From positions 1-21,799 of the forward strand of contig JBAYJT010000029.1 in assembly GCA_041664965.1 (NCBI GenBank): DNA of 21,799 nucleotides, given 5' to 3'. Below are positions 9,730 to 16,939 of the stretch, one piece after another. The translations under genes and the position numbers were made by a program. How positions within the stretch are numbered: position 1 is the first letter of the stretch; every line of letters begins with the position of its first letter. The stretch comes from JBAYJT01 sp041664965. Lineage in GTDB: Bacteria > Pseudomonadota > Gammaproteobacteria > UBA9339. The notes under the pieces were generated by a model. That model ran no database searches. It worked only from the letters and a program-made list of their open reading frames with translations, and was not told the origin of the DNA.

Positions 9730-9929
9730 AATTATGAATGATGAATTATGAATGATGAATTTACGATTATGATGCATGGGCATCCGGCTTCGCTTCGCCG
9801 TGGCAAGCAGGAAGCCTGAAACATGTCTACGCGTTTTCCTTATAAATCAAAGAGTTATATTTTAAAGTTCAATTCTCGCGCCCATCTTAATTTCTTCCAT
9901 TCATAATTCATAATTAATAATTCATAATT
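9730..9929. repeat. ~200-bp element bounded by 31-bp imperfect inverted repeats (MITE-like candidate)
   Basis: The gap 9714-10045 has no gene. The left arm 9730-9760 begins with two tandem copies of AATTATGAATGATG (9730-9743 and 9744-9757). The right arm 9899-9929 is its inverse complement at 28 of 31 positions. ATGCA occurs at 9725-9729 and again at 9937-9941, which could be a target duplication if the element ends slightly beyond the arm, but five bases can match by chance. The interior holds a short GC-rich hairpin (CGGC/GCCG around 9786-9801) and copy A of the 33-bp motif. It has no coding capacity, so any mobility would need help from elsewhere. Confidence 0.5.
9818..9850 (-). promoter_or_regulatory. 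Copy A of a three-copy 33-bp upstream motif
   Basis: Read on the minus strand it begins TTGATTTATA and ends TAGACATGTTTC, with GAA at positions 13-15. It matches the copies at 20131-20163 and 21640-21672. It points at tolB, 104 bases from the start codon. A TATAAG hexamer inside could be a -10 box. Confidence 0.55.
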
Positions 9930-9965
9930 CATTATAATGCAACTATTTAGAAGACTCATTTTACA

Positions 9966-9994
9966 TTGACGCCATCAAGTCTTCCTATGATAAT
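9966..9994 (+). promoter_or_regulatory. Sigma-70-type promoter of the sugar symporter gene
   Basis: TTGACG (9966-9971) and GATAAT (9989-9994) are separated by 17 bases. Each box matches the consensus at five of six positions. Transcription would start near 10001, about 45 bases before the ATG. Confidence 0.6.
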
Positions 9995-10045
9995 AACATG
10001 CGGCAATTTAGTCTAATTTAACGTCCCTAAGGAGTGACAAAAATT

Positions 10046-11440
10046 ATGAAAATCAAATCTCCAAAGAACCCTCAAAAAAATCAATACAAATTTATAGTTT
10101 ATATCATCTGCCTAGTCGCAGCCTTAGGTGGCTTGCTGTTTGGTTTAGACCAAGGTTTTATTGCAAACTCCTTAGATACAATCAAGGGGGCCTATCATCT
10201 AAACACACAAGGTGCTGAGCAGTATTCAGCCATCTTAGCTACCGGCGGCGTTATAGGTGCTCTGCTTTCCGGAGTTTTTGCAAGATTTCTAGGGCGTAAA
10301 AAAAGTCTAGTTTTTGCGGGATTAATTTTCAGCGTAGCCTCTCTAGCCTCAGCACTCTTGCCATCTTACGCATTATTAAGCGCCTGTCGTTTTGCTCTAG
10401 GATTTGGCGTAGGCGTCGCTTCTTTTGTCGCTCCGCTTTATTTATCAGAAACAGCTCCAGCAGCCATTCGCGGCTCAATGGGGACACTCTTCCAATTGAT
10501 GATAACTATCGGCATTTTCTTAATTTCTGTCACTAATGTTTTTATAGCTAAAATCTTTACTACATCAACGATAGCTCTTCCGCTAATGTTTGGGGTCGTA
10601 GCAATATTTGCCCTTTTAATGCTTTTCACCAGCTTTTTTCTACCCGAAAGCCCTCGTTGGCTAATGCTAAAAGGCAGAAAACAACAAGCCATTAAAGTTC
10701 TAAAGCGCACTTTCAATACACAAAAAGAAGTGGATTTGGAAATCAAAGAAATCGAGCAAGTACTAGCTGAAACAAAGGGCACAAGCTTTAAAGTAATTTT
10801 CAAAAAACATTTTGTAAAAATTCTCTTAATTGGCGTTGTATTGCAGATGTTCCAACAACTCGTCGGCATTAACGTTATGATTTATTATGCACCGACCATC
10901 TTTGGCTTTGCTGGCATGAAAGGCCTAATCGCCATGATGACCGTCCCAACAGTGAATATGTTATTTACTTTCCCAGCTATTTCACTAGTAGAAAAATGGG
11001 GCAGGAAAAAACTTCTCTATATCGGCGCTGGCATGATGTTACTTACCATGTTAGCTGCAGGTCTAGCTTTCCAATATATTGGCAATGTGACTGATCCTGC
11101 AACGATTAGCCAAATACCAAAAGCAGTGCTGCTTGGAGCTGTTATTGTTTACATATTTGGTTTTGCCTTTTCTTGGGGACCAGTGGCCTGGATCGTTTGC
11201 TCCGAAATTTTCCCACTCAAAGGCCGCGAAATTGGCATGACCATCACAACCATGGTTAACTGGACTTTTGCCGGCCTTCTGATGCGCTATTCGCTCTCTT
11301 TTATGGAAAGCTATGGCAAAGCATCACTTTTCTATTTATTCTCCGCCTTTTGCATTTTAGCCATTATTTTCGTGGCTAAATTCGTCCCAGAGACAAAAGG
11401 AATTACGCTGGAAGAATTAGAAGAAAAATTGAAGAAATAA
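10046..11440 (+). CDS. MFS sugar-proton symporter, GalP/XylE type
   Basis: The ATG at 10046 lies 11 bases after a TAAGGAG ribosome-binding site. A GTG at 10034 overlaps that site and is rejected as the start. The 464-residue protein has twelve predicted membrane helices and the sugar-porter signatures in order: GGLLFGLDQG in helix 1, GRKK in the loop after helix 2, PLYLSETAPAAIRGS, PESPRWL before the central loop, QQLVGINVMIYYAP in helix 7, a second GRKK, and PETKG at the cytoplasmic C-terminus. The family imports hexoses or pentoses with protons across the inner membrane; the exact sugar cannot be read from sequence. It has its own promoter and ends 10 bases before palindrome P1, facing the TPR genes. 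Its last 88 codons (11177-11440) recur as a remnant at 15121-15384 with 16 base differences, all synonymous. Confidence 0.93.
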   Translation: MKIKSPKNPQKNQYKFIVYIICLVAALGGLLFGLDQGFIANSLDTIKGAYHLNTQGAEQYSAILATGGVIGALLSGVFARFLGRKKSLVFAGLIFSVASLASALLPSYALLSACRFALGFGVGVASFVAPLYLSETAPAAIRGSMGTLFQLMITIGIFLISVTNVFIAKIFTTSTIALPLMFGVVAIFALLMLFTSFFLPESPRWLMLKGRKQQAIKVLKRTFNTQKEVDLEIKEIEQVLAETKGTSFKVIFKKHFVKILLIGVVLQMFQQLVGINVMIYYAPTIFGFAGMKGLIAMMTVPTVNMLFTFPAISLVEKWGRKKLLYIGAGMMLLTMLAAGLAFQYIGNVTDPATISQIPKAVLLGAVIVYIFGFAFSWGPVAWIVCSEIFPLKGREIGMTITTMVNWTFAGLLMRYSLSFMESYGKASLFYLFSAFCILAIIFVAKFVPETKGITLEELEEKLKK

Positions 11441-11450
11441 CCTTTGATTG

Positions 11451-11476
11451 TAGGGAATAGGCATGCCTATTCCCTA
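11451..11476. repeat. Palindrome P1 (26 bp, perfect)
   Basis: The half-site is TAGGGAATAGGCA followed by its exact complement, and flanking G/C extends the symmetry to 28 bp (11450-11477). It lies between the convergent 3' ends of the symporter gene and TPR gene 1. Neither strand has a T-run after it, so it is not a standard intrinsic terminator. Extra copies are P2-P5. Confidence 0.9.
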
Positions 11477-11496
11477 CCTAGTAATCCTAGTTCTGT

Positions 11497-12819
11497 CTAT
11501 TGGCTAACCGATGGAGTGGTTGGTCCGGCAGAGGATAAACTACCACCACTATTCGAGTTCTTCCGTGACTCTTCCTTATCTTCATTAGAAGCTATAAGAG
11601 GCGCTGCCCCTGTTTTTACTACCGTTTTAACAGAAGATGCCCCAGCACCACTAACTTCATTTCGTGTCTTGTATCTGAACATGGCAGAAGGAACTTCTGC
11701 TAATGGACTTGTTGTAGTAGAAGAACTAGAAATACTGCTAGAAACCATGGCTTGAGAACCATGTCCTGATTGTTGGCTAGATACTGAAGACTTTGGTCCG
11801 CTAGGGGCTGAACTACTGCTACTAGTAGAGCTAGCTATGGTGGAAGAAACTGGGACTAATGGGCTTGTTGTACTAGAAGTAGAAGAGCTAGACGTACTTC
11901 TAGAACCTGAAGGTGCAGTAGCACTAACCGATTGAGTTGCTTGAATGCCATCAATATTTATGGGTCTTCTCACAATGAAATTCGGCGCTTCATCTCGCGC
12001 TACAACATCTAAAATTCCTGGAGTAATCCTTTCTGCACGTTGGTAGCAGGATTCAGCTTTTTCGTAGTTTCCTAATTTTCTAAAGAGGTTTCCCAAATTA
12101 ACATAAACGAATGCAGAACGTGGATTAATTTCTATTGCACTTTGGTAGTGAGATATAGCTTTTTCGTAATCGCCTAAAGCTGAAAATATATTCCCTAAAT
12201 TGCAATAAGCATCTCCAAACTTTGGATCACCTTTTATTGCCTGGTTGAAACGATCACGAGCTTCTTCTAGGCGACCCAAACCGTATAAATAACATCCCAA
12301 ATTGCAATTCGCTCTAGGATGTTGAGGGTTAATTCTTATTGCTTCTCGGTATTCAGCAACAGCTTCCTCATTATGACCTTGTTGGTCTAATATACATGCT
12401 AATCCGTGATGAGCTTCTGGATGTTGGGGATCAAGTGCTAATACTTTTCGAAACTCAGCAATAGCTGCCTGTTGATTACCTTGTAGGTCTAAGCAACGTG
12501 CTAAAGCGTAATGAGATTCTGTATATTGGGGATCAAGTTCTAATGCTTTTCTAAATTCAGCAATAGCTGCCTGCAGGTCACCTTTTGCGCCTAATTCAAG
12601 TCCTAAAAGGCAATGAGCTTTTAGAAAACTTGGCTGCACTTCTATTGATTTTTTGTAATAAGTAATAGCTAGTTCATGGTCACCAGAACGCTGTGCTGAC
12701 AATCCTGCCATGTAATAAAAATATGCACTAGGCTCTACTATTTCTAGCCTAGACAGTGCAACATTTTCCGAACTTGCTCCACCATTACTAACTTTCTTAT
12801 TTTTTTTATGTTTACCCAT
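11497..12819 (-). CDS. TPR protein 1 with Ser/Thr-rich C-terminal tail (440 aa)
   Basis: The start ATG at 12819 follows an AGAGGTAGAG site; an in-frame GTG at 12825 is less likely. The protein opens with a basic leader (MGKHKKNKK) shared with TPR proteins 2 and 3. About seven 34-residue TPR units follow, with the usual NLG...G...EAI..Y..AI...P pattern. From about residue 300 a low-complexity Ser/Thr/Pro tail contains repeated modules such as TTTSPLAEVPS and an MFRYKTRNEV segment that recurs in part in TPR protein 2. The tail ends with an acidic EDKEES patch about 25 residues from the C-terminus. There is no signal peptide. TPR arrays bind proteins or peptides. A type IV-secreted effector role is conceivable but unproven. 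Only 74 bases, including P2, separate it from TPR gene 2 upstream, so the two are probably one operon. Confidence 0.85.
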   Translation of the reverse strand: MGKHKKNKKVSNGGASSENVALSRLEIVEPSAYFYYMAGLSAQRSGDHELAITYYKKSIEVQPSFLKAHCLLGLELGAKGDLQAAIAEFRKALELDPQYTESHYALARCLDLQGNQQAAIAEFRKVLALDPQHPEAHHGLACILDQQGHNEEAVAEYREAIRINPQHPRANCNLGCYLYGLGRLEEARDRFNQAIKGDPKFGDAYCNLGNIFSALGDYEKAISHYQSAIEINPRSAFVYVNLGNLFRKLGNYEKAESCYQRAERITPGILDVVARDEAPNFIVRRPINIDGIQATQSVSATAPSGSRSTSSSSTSSTTSPLVPVSSTIASSTSSSSSAPSGPKSSVSSQQSGHGSQAMVSSSISSSSTTTSPLAEVPSAMFRYKTRNEVSGAGASSVKTVVKTGAAPLIASNEDKEESRKNSNSGGSLSSAGPTTPSVSQ

Positions 12820-12854
12820 AACCACTCTACCTCTAAAAAATTTTCAAATGATTG

Positions 12855-12880
12855 TAGGGGATAGGCACGCCTATTCCCTA
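12855..12880. repeat. Palindrome P2 (imperfect copy)
   Basis: It differs from the other copies at two positions (TAGGGGATAGGCACG in the left half), one of which breaks arm pairing. It lies between the end of TPR gene 2 and the start of TPR gene 1. Confidence 0.85.
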
Positions 12881-12893
12881 CCTATTGTCCCTA

Positions 12894-14651
12894 TTAATCA
12901 ACCCCGGGCGCTGGTGGAAATTCTTTTGCTGCGCTACTAGAGGAACTACCGCCACCATTAACTTTCTCTCCTGGCTGTTGTCTAAACATGGTAGAAGAAG
13001 AGCCAGACATACTGCTAGAAGCTCTGGAAGTTGAAACACGCGTAGCAGATTCAATTGCCTTAGCTGATGAGGTACTGCTAACAGATTCAGTTCCTTTGTC
13101 TTTTTCACAACATACAAGTAAAGACTTTTTATATAATAATAAAGTTGTCAAATTGGAACGAGCTTGCTCACAATTTTGATCAACTCTTACTGCTTCTATG
13201 TAACACTTAATAGCTTCATCATGTTGTCCAAATTCACATAATATATTGCCCAAGTTTAAATGAGCTTTTGCATAATTTGGATTAATTTTTATTGCTTCTT
13301 TGTAGCGAGACATAGCTCCTTCTAGGTTACCTGAGTTTTCTAATATAGATCCCCAATTGCAATAAGCTCCTGCACACTTTGGATCAGCTCTTACTGCTTC
13401 TATGTAACATTTAATAGCTTCATCATATTGTCCAAATTCAGATAATATACTACCCAAGTTACAATGAGCTTCTGCATAATTTGGATTAATTTTTATTGCT
13501 TCTTTGTAGTGAAACATAGCTTTTGCTTTCTGACCGGATTTACCTAATTTAAGTCCTAATTCGAAATGAGCGATTGCAATATTTGGCTTAACTTTTATTG
13601 CAAGATTTGGCTTAAGCTCTATTGCTTTTTGAGAATAACTAATTGCTTCGTCTGGTTCACCGAATTGTGCTAATTCACATCCTAAATTACCATAAGCCTC
13701 TGCATAAGTTGGATCCACTTCTATTGCCTTTCGGTAGTAAGCGATGGCTTCGTCTATTTTTCCTAAACTTGCTAATATCATTCCTAAATTGGAATAAGCC
13801 GCTGCATAATTTGGATCAATTTCTATTACTTTTTTGTAGCAAGCAATAGCTTTTTCTTGGTTACCTCCTAATTCGTCATATTCACATCCTAAATTGAAAT
13901 TAGCAACCAGATGGTTGGGATCAATACGTAGTACTTCTTGAAAATGATAAATCACTTTTTGTATTTGCTCCGACGTATCGCCTTTTTCCGGTCCTTTTGA
14001 GGCATGTAATGCAACTCCCAACATGAAATGAACATAAAGAGCCAGTGCAGGATACCTTGCTATCAAGGGAACTGACACTAACTCTAAATTGTCGCTGGCT
14101 TTTTTATAATCTTCTAATGCAAAGTATGCGTTTCCTAATTCATATAGAGCACCTATATGCGTAGAATTAAGCCTTTTTGCATCTTCCAAACTCGAAATAG
14201 CCTTTTGTAGATTAAACGAAGCAGCGTATACTACTCCCAACCTGTAATGAATTTCCGCCCACATTGGATTAATTTTTCGCGCTTTTTCAAGAACCTCCCT
14301 AGCTTCGTAGTATCGCTTTAACATAAATAATGCCGTTCCTAGACCTAAATAAGCATATTCATTCCTAGGATCCTCATCTATTGCTGATCTGAAAAGAACA
14401 CTGGCTTTATTTATGTCTCCTAAGCTCAATACTTCACATCCCTCTCTAAGCGCGGTTATACTATTTTCTTTATATTTAATACTTTGAATTAATAAAAGAT
14501 GTTCCATAATAGGATCAACATCCATTAGTAATTTGGAATTTGCAATAGCTTGTTCTGAGCTTCCTGAGCTGGATGATCCAGTTCCCGTGTTAGATTCAAC
14601 ATTACTACTTTCAGAAACTTGCTTAACTGCTCTATGTTTATGTCTACCCAT
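12894..14651 (-). CDS. TPR protein 2 with Ser-rich linker and tail (585 aa)
   Basis: The ATG at 14651 is six bases after GAGGTG; the in-frame GTG at 14660 overlaps that site. The leader MGRHKHRAVKQV and a Ser-rich linker precede about 12-13 TPR units (roughly residues 60-500). The most regular ones read like YAEAYGNLGCELAQFGEPDEA. Two TPR pairs near the C-terminal end are a 68-residue duplication. The Ser-rich tail shares ESATRVSTSRASSS with TPR protein 3 and ends after a STMFRQQPGEKVNGGGSS segment that resembles the tail of TPR protein 1. There is no signal peptide or catalytic domain. The likely role is a protein-binding scaffold; a host-directed role is inference. The upstream region (14664-14829) is homologous to that of TPR gene 3. 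Confidence 0.87.
   Translation of the reverse strand: MGRHKHRAVKQVSESSNVESNTGTGSSSSGSSEQAIANSKLLMDVDPIMEHLLLIQSIKYKENSITALREGCEVLSLGDINKASVLFRSAIDEDPRNEYAYLGLGTALFMLKRYYEAREVLEKARKINPMWAEIHYRLGVVYAASFNLQKAISSLEDAKRLNSTHIGALYELGNAYFALEDYKKASDNLELVSVPLIARYPALALYVHFMLGVALHASKGPEKGDTSEQIQKVIYHFQEVLRIDPNHLVANFNLGCEYDELGGNQEKAIACYKKVIEIDPNYAAAYSNLGMILASLGKIDEAIAYYRKAIEVDPTYAEAYGNLGCELAQFGEPDEAISYSQKAIELKPNLAIKVKPNIAIAHFELGLKLGKSGQKAKAMFHYKEAIKINPNYAEAHCNLGSILSEFGQYDEAIKCYIEAVRADPKCAGAYCNWGSILENSGNLEGAMSRYKEAIKINPNYAKAHLNLGNILCEFGQHDEAIKCYIEAVRVDQNCEQARSNLTTLLLYKKSLLVCCEKDKGTESVSSTSSAKAIESATRVSTSRASSSMSGSSSTMFRQQPGEKVNGGGSSSSSAAKEFPPAPGVD
13180..13508 (-). repeat. 204-bp-period internal duplication in TPR gene 2
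   Basis: Unit one (13508-13305) and the matching part of unit two (13304 to about 13180) are offset by exactly 204 bases, two TPR repeats. Both encode YKEAIKINPNYA and later DEAIKCYIEAVR with few changes, so this pair arose more recently than the rest of the array. Confidence 0.8.
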
Positions 14652-14663
14652 CACTACCACCTC

Positions 14664-14829
14664 TAAACAAAATTTTCTACAATAGGTTTACCCGAACCGT
14701 CCCAACTATACTAGTATGATTGGATATAAATCTATAACTAGACTAGCAGTAAGTAAATTAAAAAAACTTTAATTAATAAAAAATTAAGGGTAACTACCCA
14801 GATATCTAATAAAAACAACCAAAATTTTT
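14664..14829 (-). promoter_or_regulatory. Upstream region of TPR gene 2, homologous to that of TPR gene 3
   Basis: This non-coding AT-rich stretch shares blocks with 16710-16913. Shared parts include AAAATTTTGTTTAGAGGTGG at the ribosome-binding site, a TTTACT...TTATA(G/C)AT block, TTTTTTATTAATTAA, and AGATATCTGGGTAGTTAC. A promoter is expected here. The best pair (TTTACT and TATAGA) has only a 15-base spacer, so I do not assign it firmly. Confidence 0.45.
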
Positions 14830-14855
14830 TAGGGAATAGGCATGCCTATTCCCTA
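14830..14855. repeat. Palindrome P3 (26 bp, perfect)
   Basis: It is identical to P1 and P5. It sits at the 3' end of the ppsA remnant and supplies that remnant's TAG stop (14853-14855). A run of six T precedes it on the plus strand, as at P5. Confidence 0.9.
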
Positions 14856-15120
14856 CCTATCGGCCAAACGGATCCAAGTTGACACCACTGTGTCGGGGTT
14901 AAGCGAAATGCTGCCAATGCCCTCTTCCATAAGCCAAGCAGCAAAATCGGGATAATCCGATGGTGCCTGCCCGCAAATGCCAATATATTTCTTGGCTGCT
15001 TTGCAAGCTTTTATTACTTGATGCAATAAGATTTTCACGGATTCATTTCTTTCATCAAAAATAGGCGCAACTAAGCTGGAATCACGATCTAACCCCAATG
15101 TCAGCTGCGTCAAATCATTA
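14853..15120 (-). pseudogene. ppsA: 3' fragment of ppsA (last ~88 codons)
   Basis: It encodes the C-terminal end of PEP synthase, from Asn-Asp-Leu-Thr-Gln through the GICGQAPSDYPDFAAWLM motif to the stop. It matches the intact gene at 16937-17205 with about 29 base differences in 264 and only four conservative residue changes (R/K, I/L, E/K, A/T). It has no start of its own. The open frame continuing upstream to 15197 is only the antisense of the symporter remnant. Homology to ppsA stops at about 15120, where the symporter remnant begins. Confidence 0.88.
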
Positions 15121-15384
15121 GGGCCTGTAGCTTGGATCGTTTGCTCCGAAATTTTCCCACTCAAAGGCCGTGAAATTGGCATGACCATCACAACCATGGT
15201 TAACTGGACTTTTGCCGGCCTTCTGATGCGCTATTCGCTCTCTTTTATGGAAAGCTATGGCAAAGCATCCCTCTTCTATTTATTCTCCGCCTTTTGCATT
15301 TTAGCCATTATTTTCGTAGCTAAATTCGTTCCCGAAACAAAGGGGATTACGTTGGAAGAATTAGAAGAGAAATTAAAGAAATAA
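15121..15384 (+). pseudogene. 3' fragment of the sugar symporter gene (last 88 codons)
   Basis: The frame encodes the same residues as 11177-11440 of the intact symporter, from Gly-Pro-Val-Ala-Trp to the stop. There are 16 base differences, all synonymous. It lacks ten of the twelve helices and any promoter. The identical 3' flank (CCTTTGATTG and palindrome) follows it. An internal ATG at 15181 could start a 67-residue peptide, but it has no convincing ribosome-binding site. Confidence 0.9.
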
Positions 15385-15394
15385 CCTTTGATTG

Positions 15395-15420
15395 TAGGGA
15401 ATAGGCATGCCTATTCCCTA
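15395..15420. repeat. Palindrome P4 (26 bp, perfect)
   Basis: The left flank matches that of P1 (symporter 3' end). The right flank matches that of P2 (TPR gene 2 3' end). P4 therefore sits exactly where two different neighbourhoods meet. Confidence 0.9.
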
Positions 15421-15500
15421 CCTATTGTCCCTATTAATCAACCCCGGGCGCTGGTGGAAATTCTTTTGCTGCGCTACTAGAGGAACTACCGCCACCATTA
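15421..15500 (-). pseudogene. Untranslated remnant of a TPR-gene C-terminal tail
   Basis: These 80 bases are identical to 12881-12960, the 3' end and flank of TPR gene 2. In TPR gene 3 a 26-base deletion just upstream puts TAA directly after the Met codon of the former Met-Phe-Arg segment. The former tail codons therefore lie beyond the stop. Confidence 0.85.
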
Positions 15501-16697
15501 CATGGTAGAAGAAACTTGAGCTACTTGGCTTGTTGTAGTAGAAGAGCCAGATTTCCCTTTAGCTCTTCTGGCATGAGAACTAGGTTTTGGTTTTTGCCCA
15601 AACAATGTAGGCACTGAACTACTTTCTGAATCGTCATGAAAAACTAGGTAAGGGTAAGGCGCGGGATGATCTTCTGCTACTGAGCTTGCTGTAGTAGTTG
15701 TAGTAGAAGAAGAGCTAGAAGTACTGCTAGAGCCCCTGGAATGCAGATCACATCCTAGTTTTTGACTAGCCGATGAAGACTTTGGCACGCTAGAGGGTGA
15801 ACTACAGCTACTAGTAGAGTTAGGTATGGTAGAAGGAACTTTTGCTGGTGGATTTGTTGTAGTAGAAGAGCTAGACACACTGCTAGAAGCTCTGGAAGTT
15901 GAAACACGCGTAGCAGATTCAACTTCCTTGGCTTTTTGTTTCCCCAGTGCTCGCAGCACCTCTCCATAATTATTATGCACTAAGGGATCTTGAGAGTTAT
16001 TTTTTAAGGCTTCTTCGTAAAGAAATTTAGCTCTTTGTAGATGTGGATGAATTTCTTTTTGGTCAAGCAAAATCATTTCCAACTCATTGAGATTATCTTC
16101 TCTTGCTTTTATATATAGTGCTTTCGCATAATAGTAATGAGCATTTGCATCCTCAGAGCACAACTCTATCGCTTTCTGAAGGCGCGAGATAGCTTCTGTT
16201 GCCCTCCCTAAATTTATTAATAAAGCTCCCAAATTAGAATAAGCTAATGAACATTTTGGATTAAGTACTGTTACTGTTTCGAAATGTGCAATAGCTACCA
16301 CACCTTTTCCTAATTTCTCTAATATACAAGCCAACTTAAAATGAGCCTTCCAATTATCGGGTTGAATGTCTACTACTCTTTGGTAACATACCCTAGCTTC
16401 TTCTAGCTCACCTGGTTTATCTGAGAGGGATAATATATCTCCCAAACAAAAAAGAGCTTCTATACAATTTGGATTAAATCTTATTGCTTCTTTGTAAAGA
16501 GTAATAGCTAGAGGAATATTTGCTATAACTCCTGTCTGATGGCAAGGCTCAACGGCCTTTTCTAAGCTTCCTGAACTGGAGGTTCCTACCGCTCTAGACG
16601 ATGATCCAGAGCTAGATGATGCCCCACTTCCTAAACTAGATTCACCATTACTACTTTCATTAACTTTCTTACCTTTTCTATTTTTATGTTTACCCAT
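15498..16697 (-). CDS. TPR protein 3, tail-truncated, with Ser/Thr-rich C-terminal half (399 aa)
   Basis: The ATG at 16697 is six bases after GAGGTG; the in-frame GTG at 16706 lies inside that site. The leader MGKHKNRKGKKV and a long Ser/Gly linker are followed by about five to six TPR units (roughly residues 60-255). The Ser/Thr/Pro tail contains ESATRVSTSRASSS as in TPR protein 2, repeated SSTTT(N/S)PxAxVPS-like modules, and a basic HARRAKGKSG patch. The protein ends abruptly in Ser-Ser-Thr-Met because a 26-base deletion brought a TAA into frame, removing the conserved FRxx...V(N/S)GxGxSS tail end. If that end is a secretion or binding signal, this copy has lost it. ppsA lies 240 bases upstream on the same strand. 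Function unknown; the binding-scaffold role is inferred. Confidence 0.85.
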   Translation of the reverse strand: MGKHKNRKGKKVNESSNGESSLGSGASSSSGSSSRAVGTSSSGSLEKAVEPCHQTGVIANIPLAITLYKEAIRFNPNCIEALFCLGDILSLSDKPGELEEARVCYQRVVDIQPDNWKAHFKLACILEKLGKGVVAIAHFETVTVLNPKCSLAYSNLGALLINLGRATEAISRLQKAIELCSEDANAHYYYAKALYIKAREDNLNELEMILLDQKEIHPHLQRAKFLYEEALKNNSQDPLVHNNYGEVLRALGKQKAKEVESATRVSTSRASSSVSSSSTTTNPPAKVPSTIPNSTSSCSSPSSVPKSSSASQKLGCDLHSRGSSSTSSSSSTTTTTASSVAEDHPAPYPYLVFHDDSESSSVPTLFGQKPKPSSHARRAKGKSGSSTTTSQVAQVSSTM

Positions 16698-16709
16698 CAC
16701 TACCACCTC

Positions 16710-16913
16710 TAAACAAAATTTTTTACAATAGGTTTAGCAATTATGCATCTCGGCAGGAACCCTATCCAACCTCAACTACAGTGTATGATTAGGTATCAAT
16801 GTATAACTAGAGTAGCAGCGAGTAAATTAAAAAAACATTAATTAATAAAAAATTAAGAGGAACTCCCCAGATAGTAACTACCCAGATATCTAATAAAAAT
16901 AACCAAAATTTTT
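16710..16913 (-). promoter_or_regulatory. Upstream region of TPR gene 3
   Basis: It is homologous to 14664-14829 but longer by several small insertions, including a near-tandem pair AACTCCCCAGATAGT / AACTACCCAGATATC (16861-16890). The shared promoter-proximal blocks are kept. The ribosome-binding-site block is almost base-identical to that of TPR gene 2, although the coding regions have diverged strongly. Confidence 0.45.
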
Positions 16914-16939
16914 TAGGGAATAGGCATGCCTATTCCCTA
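16914..16939. repeat. Palindrome P5 (26 bp, perfect), carrying the ppsA stop codon
   Basis: It is identical in sequence to P1, P3 and P4. The first three bases on the minus strand (16939-16937) are the TAG stop of ppsA. The palindrome therefore forms the very 3' end of the gene. Confidence 0.9.

Noticed and set aside
11450..11477. The palindromes as rho-independent terminators
   Set aside because: No T-run follows the stem on either strand. At P3 and P5 the T-run precedes the stem on the plus strand, the wrong side for either transcript.
11444..11755. A plus-strand open frame after the symporter gene
   Set aside because: It is antisense of the Ser-rich tail of TPR protein 1 and lacks a ribosome-binding site; the palindrome is its only leader.
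12790..12819. N-myristoylation signal in the MG start of the TPR proteins
   Set aside because: The motif needs a Ser or Thr at position 6; these proteins have Lys, His or Arg there.
14853..15197. A 114-codon open frame on the minus strand
   Set aside because: Its first part is antisense of the symporter remnant and its second part is the ppsA remnant. The MVVM start resembling the TPR genes is chance; there is no ribosome-binding site.
11451..16939. CRISPR-like or integron-like array
   Set aside because: The palindromes are separated by whole genes of different length, and no cas gene or tyrosine integrase is present in the window.
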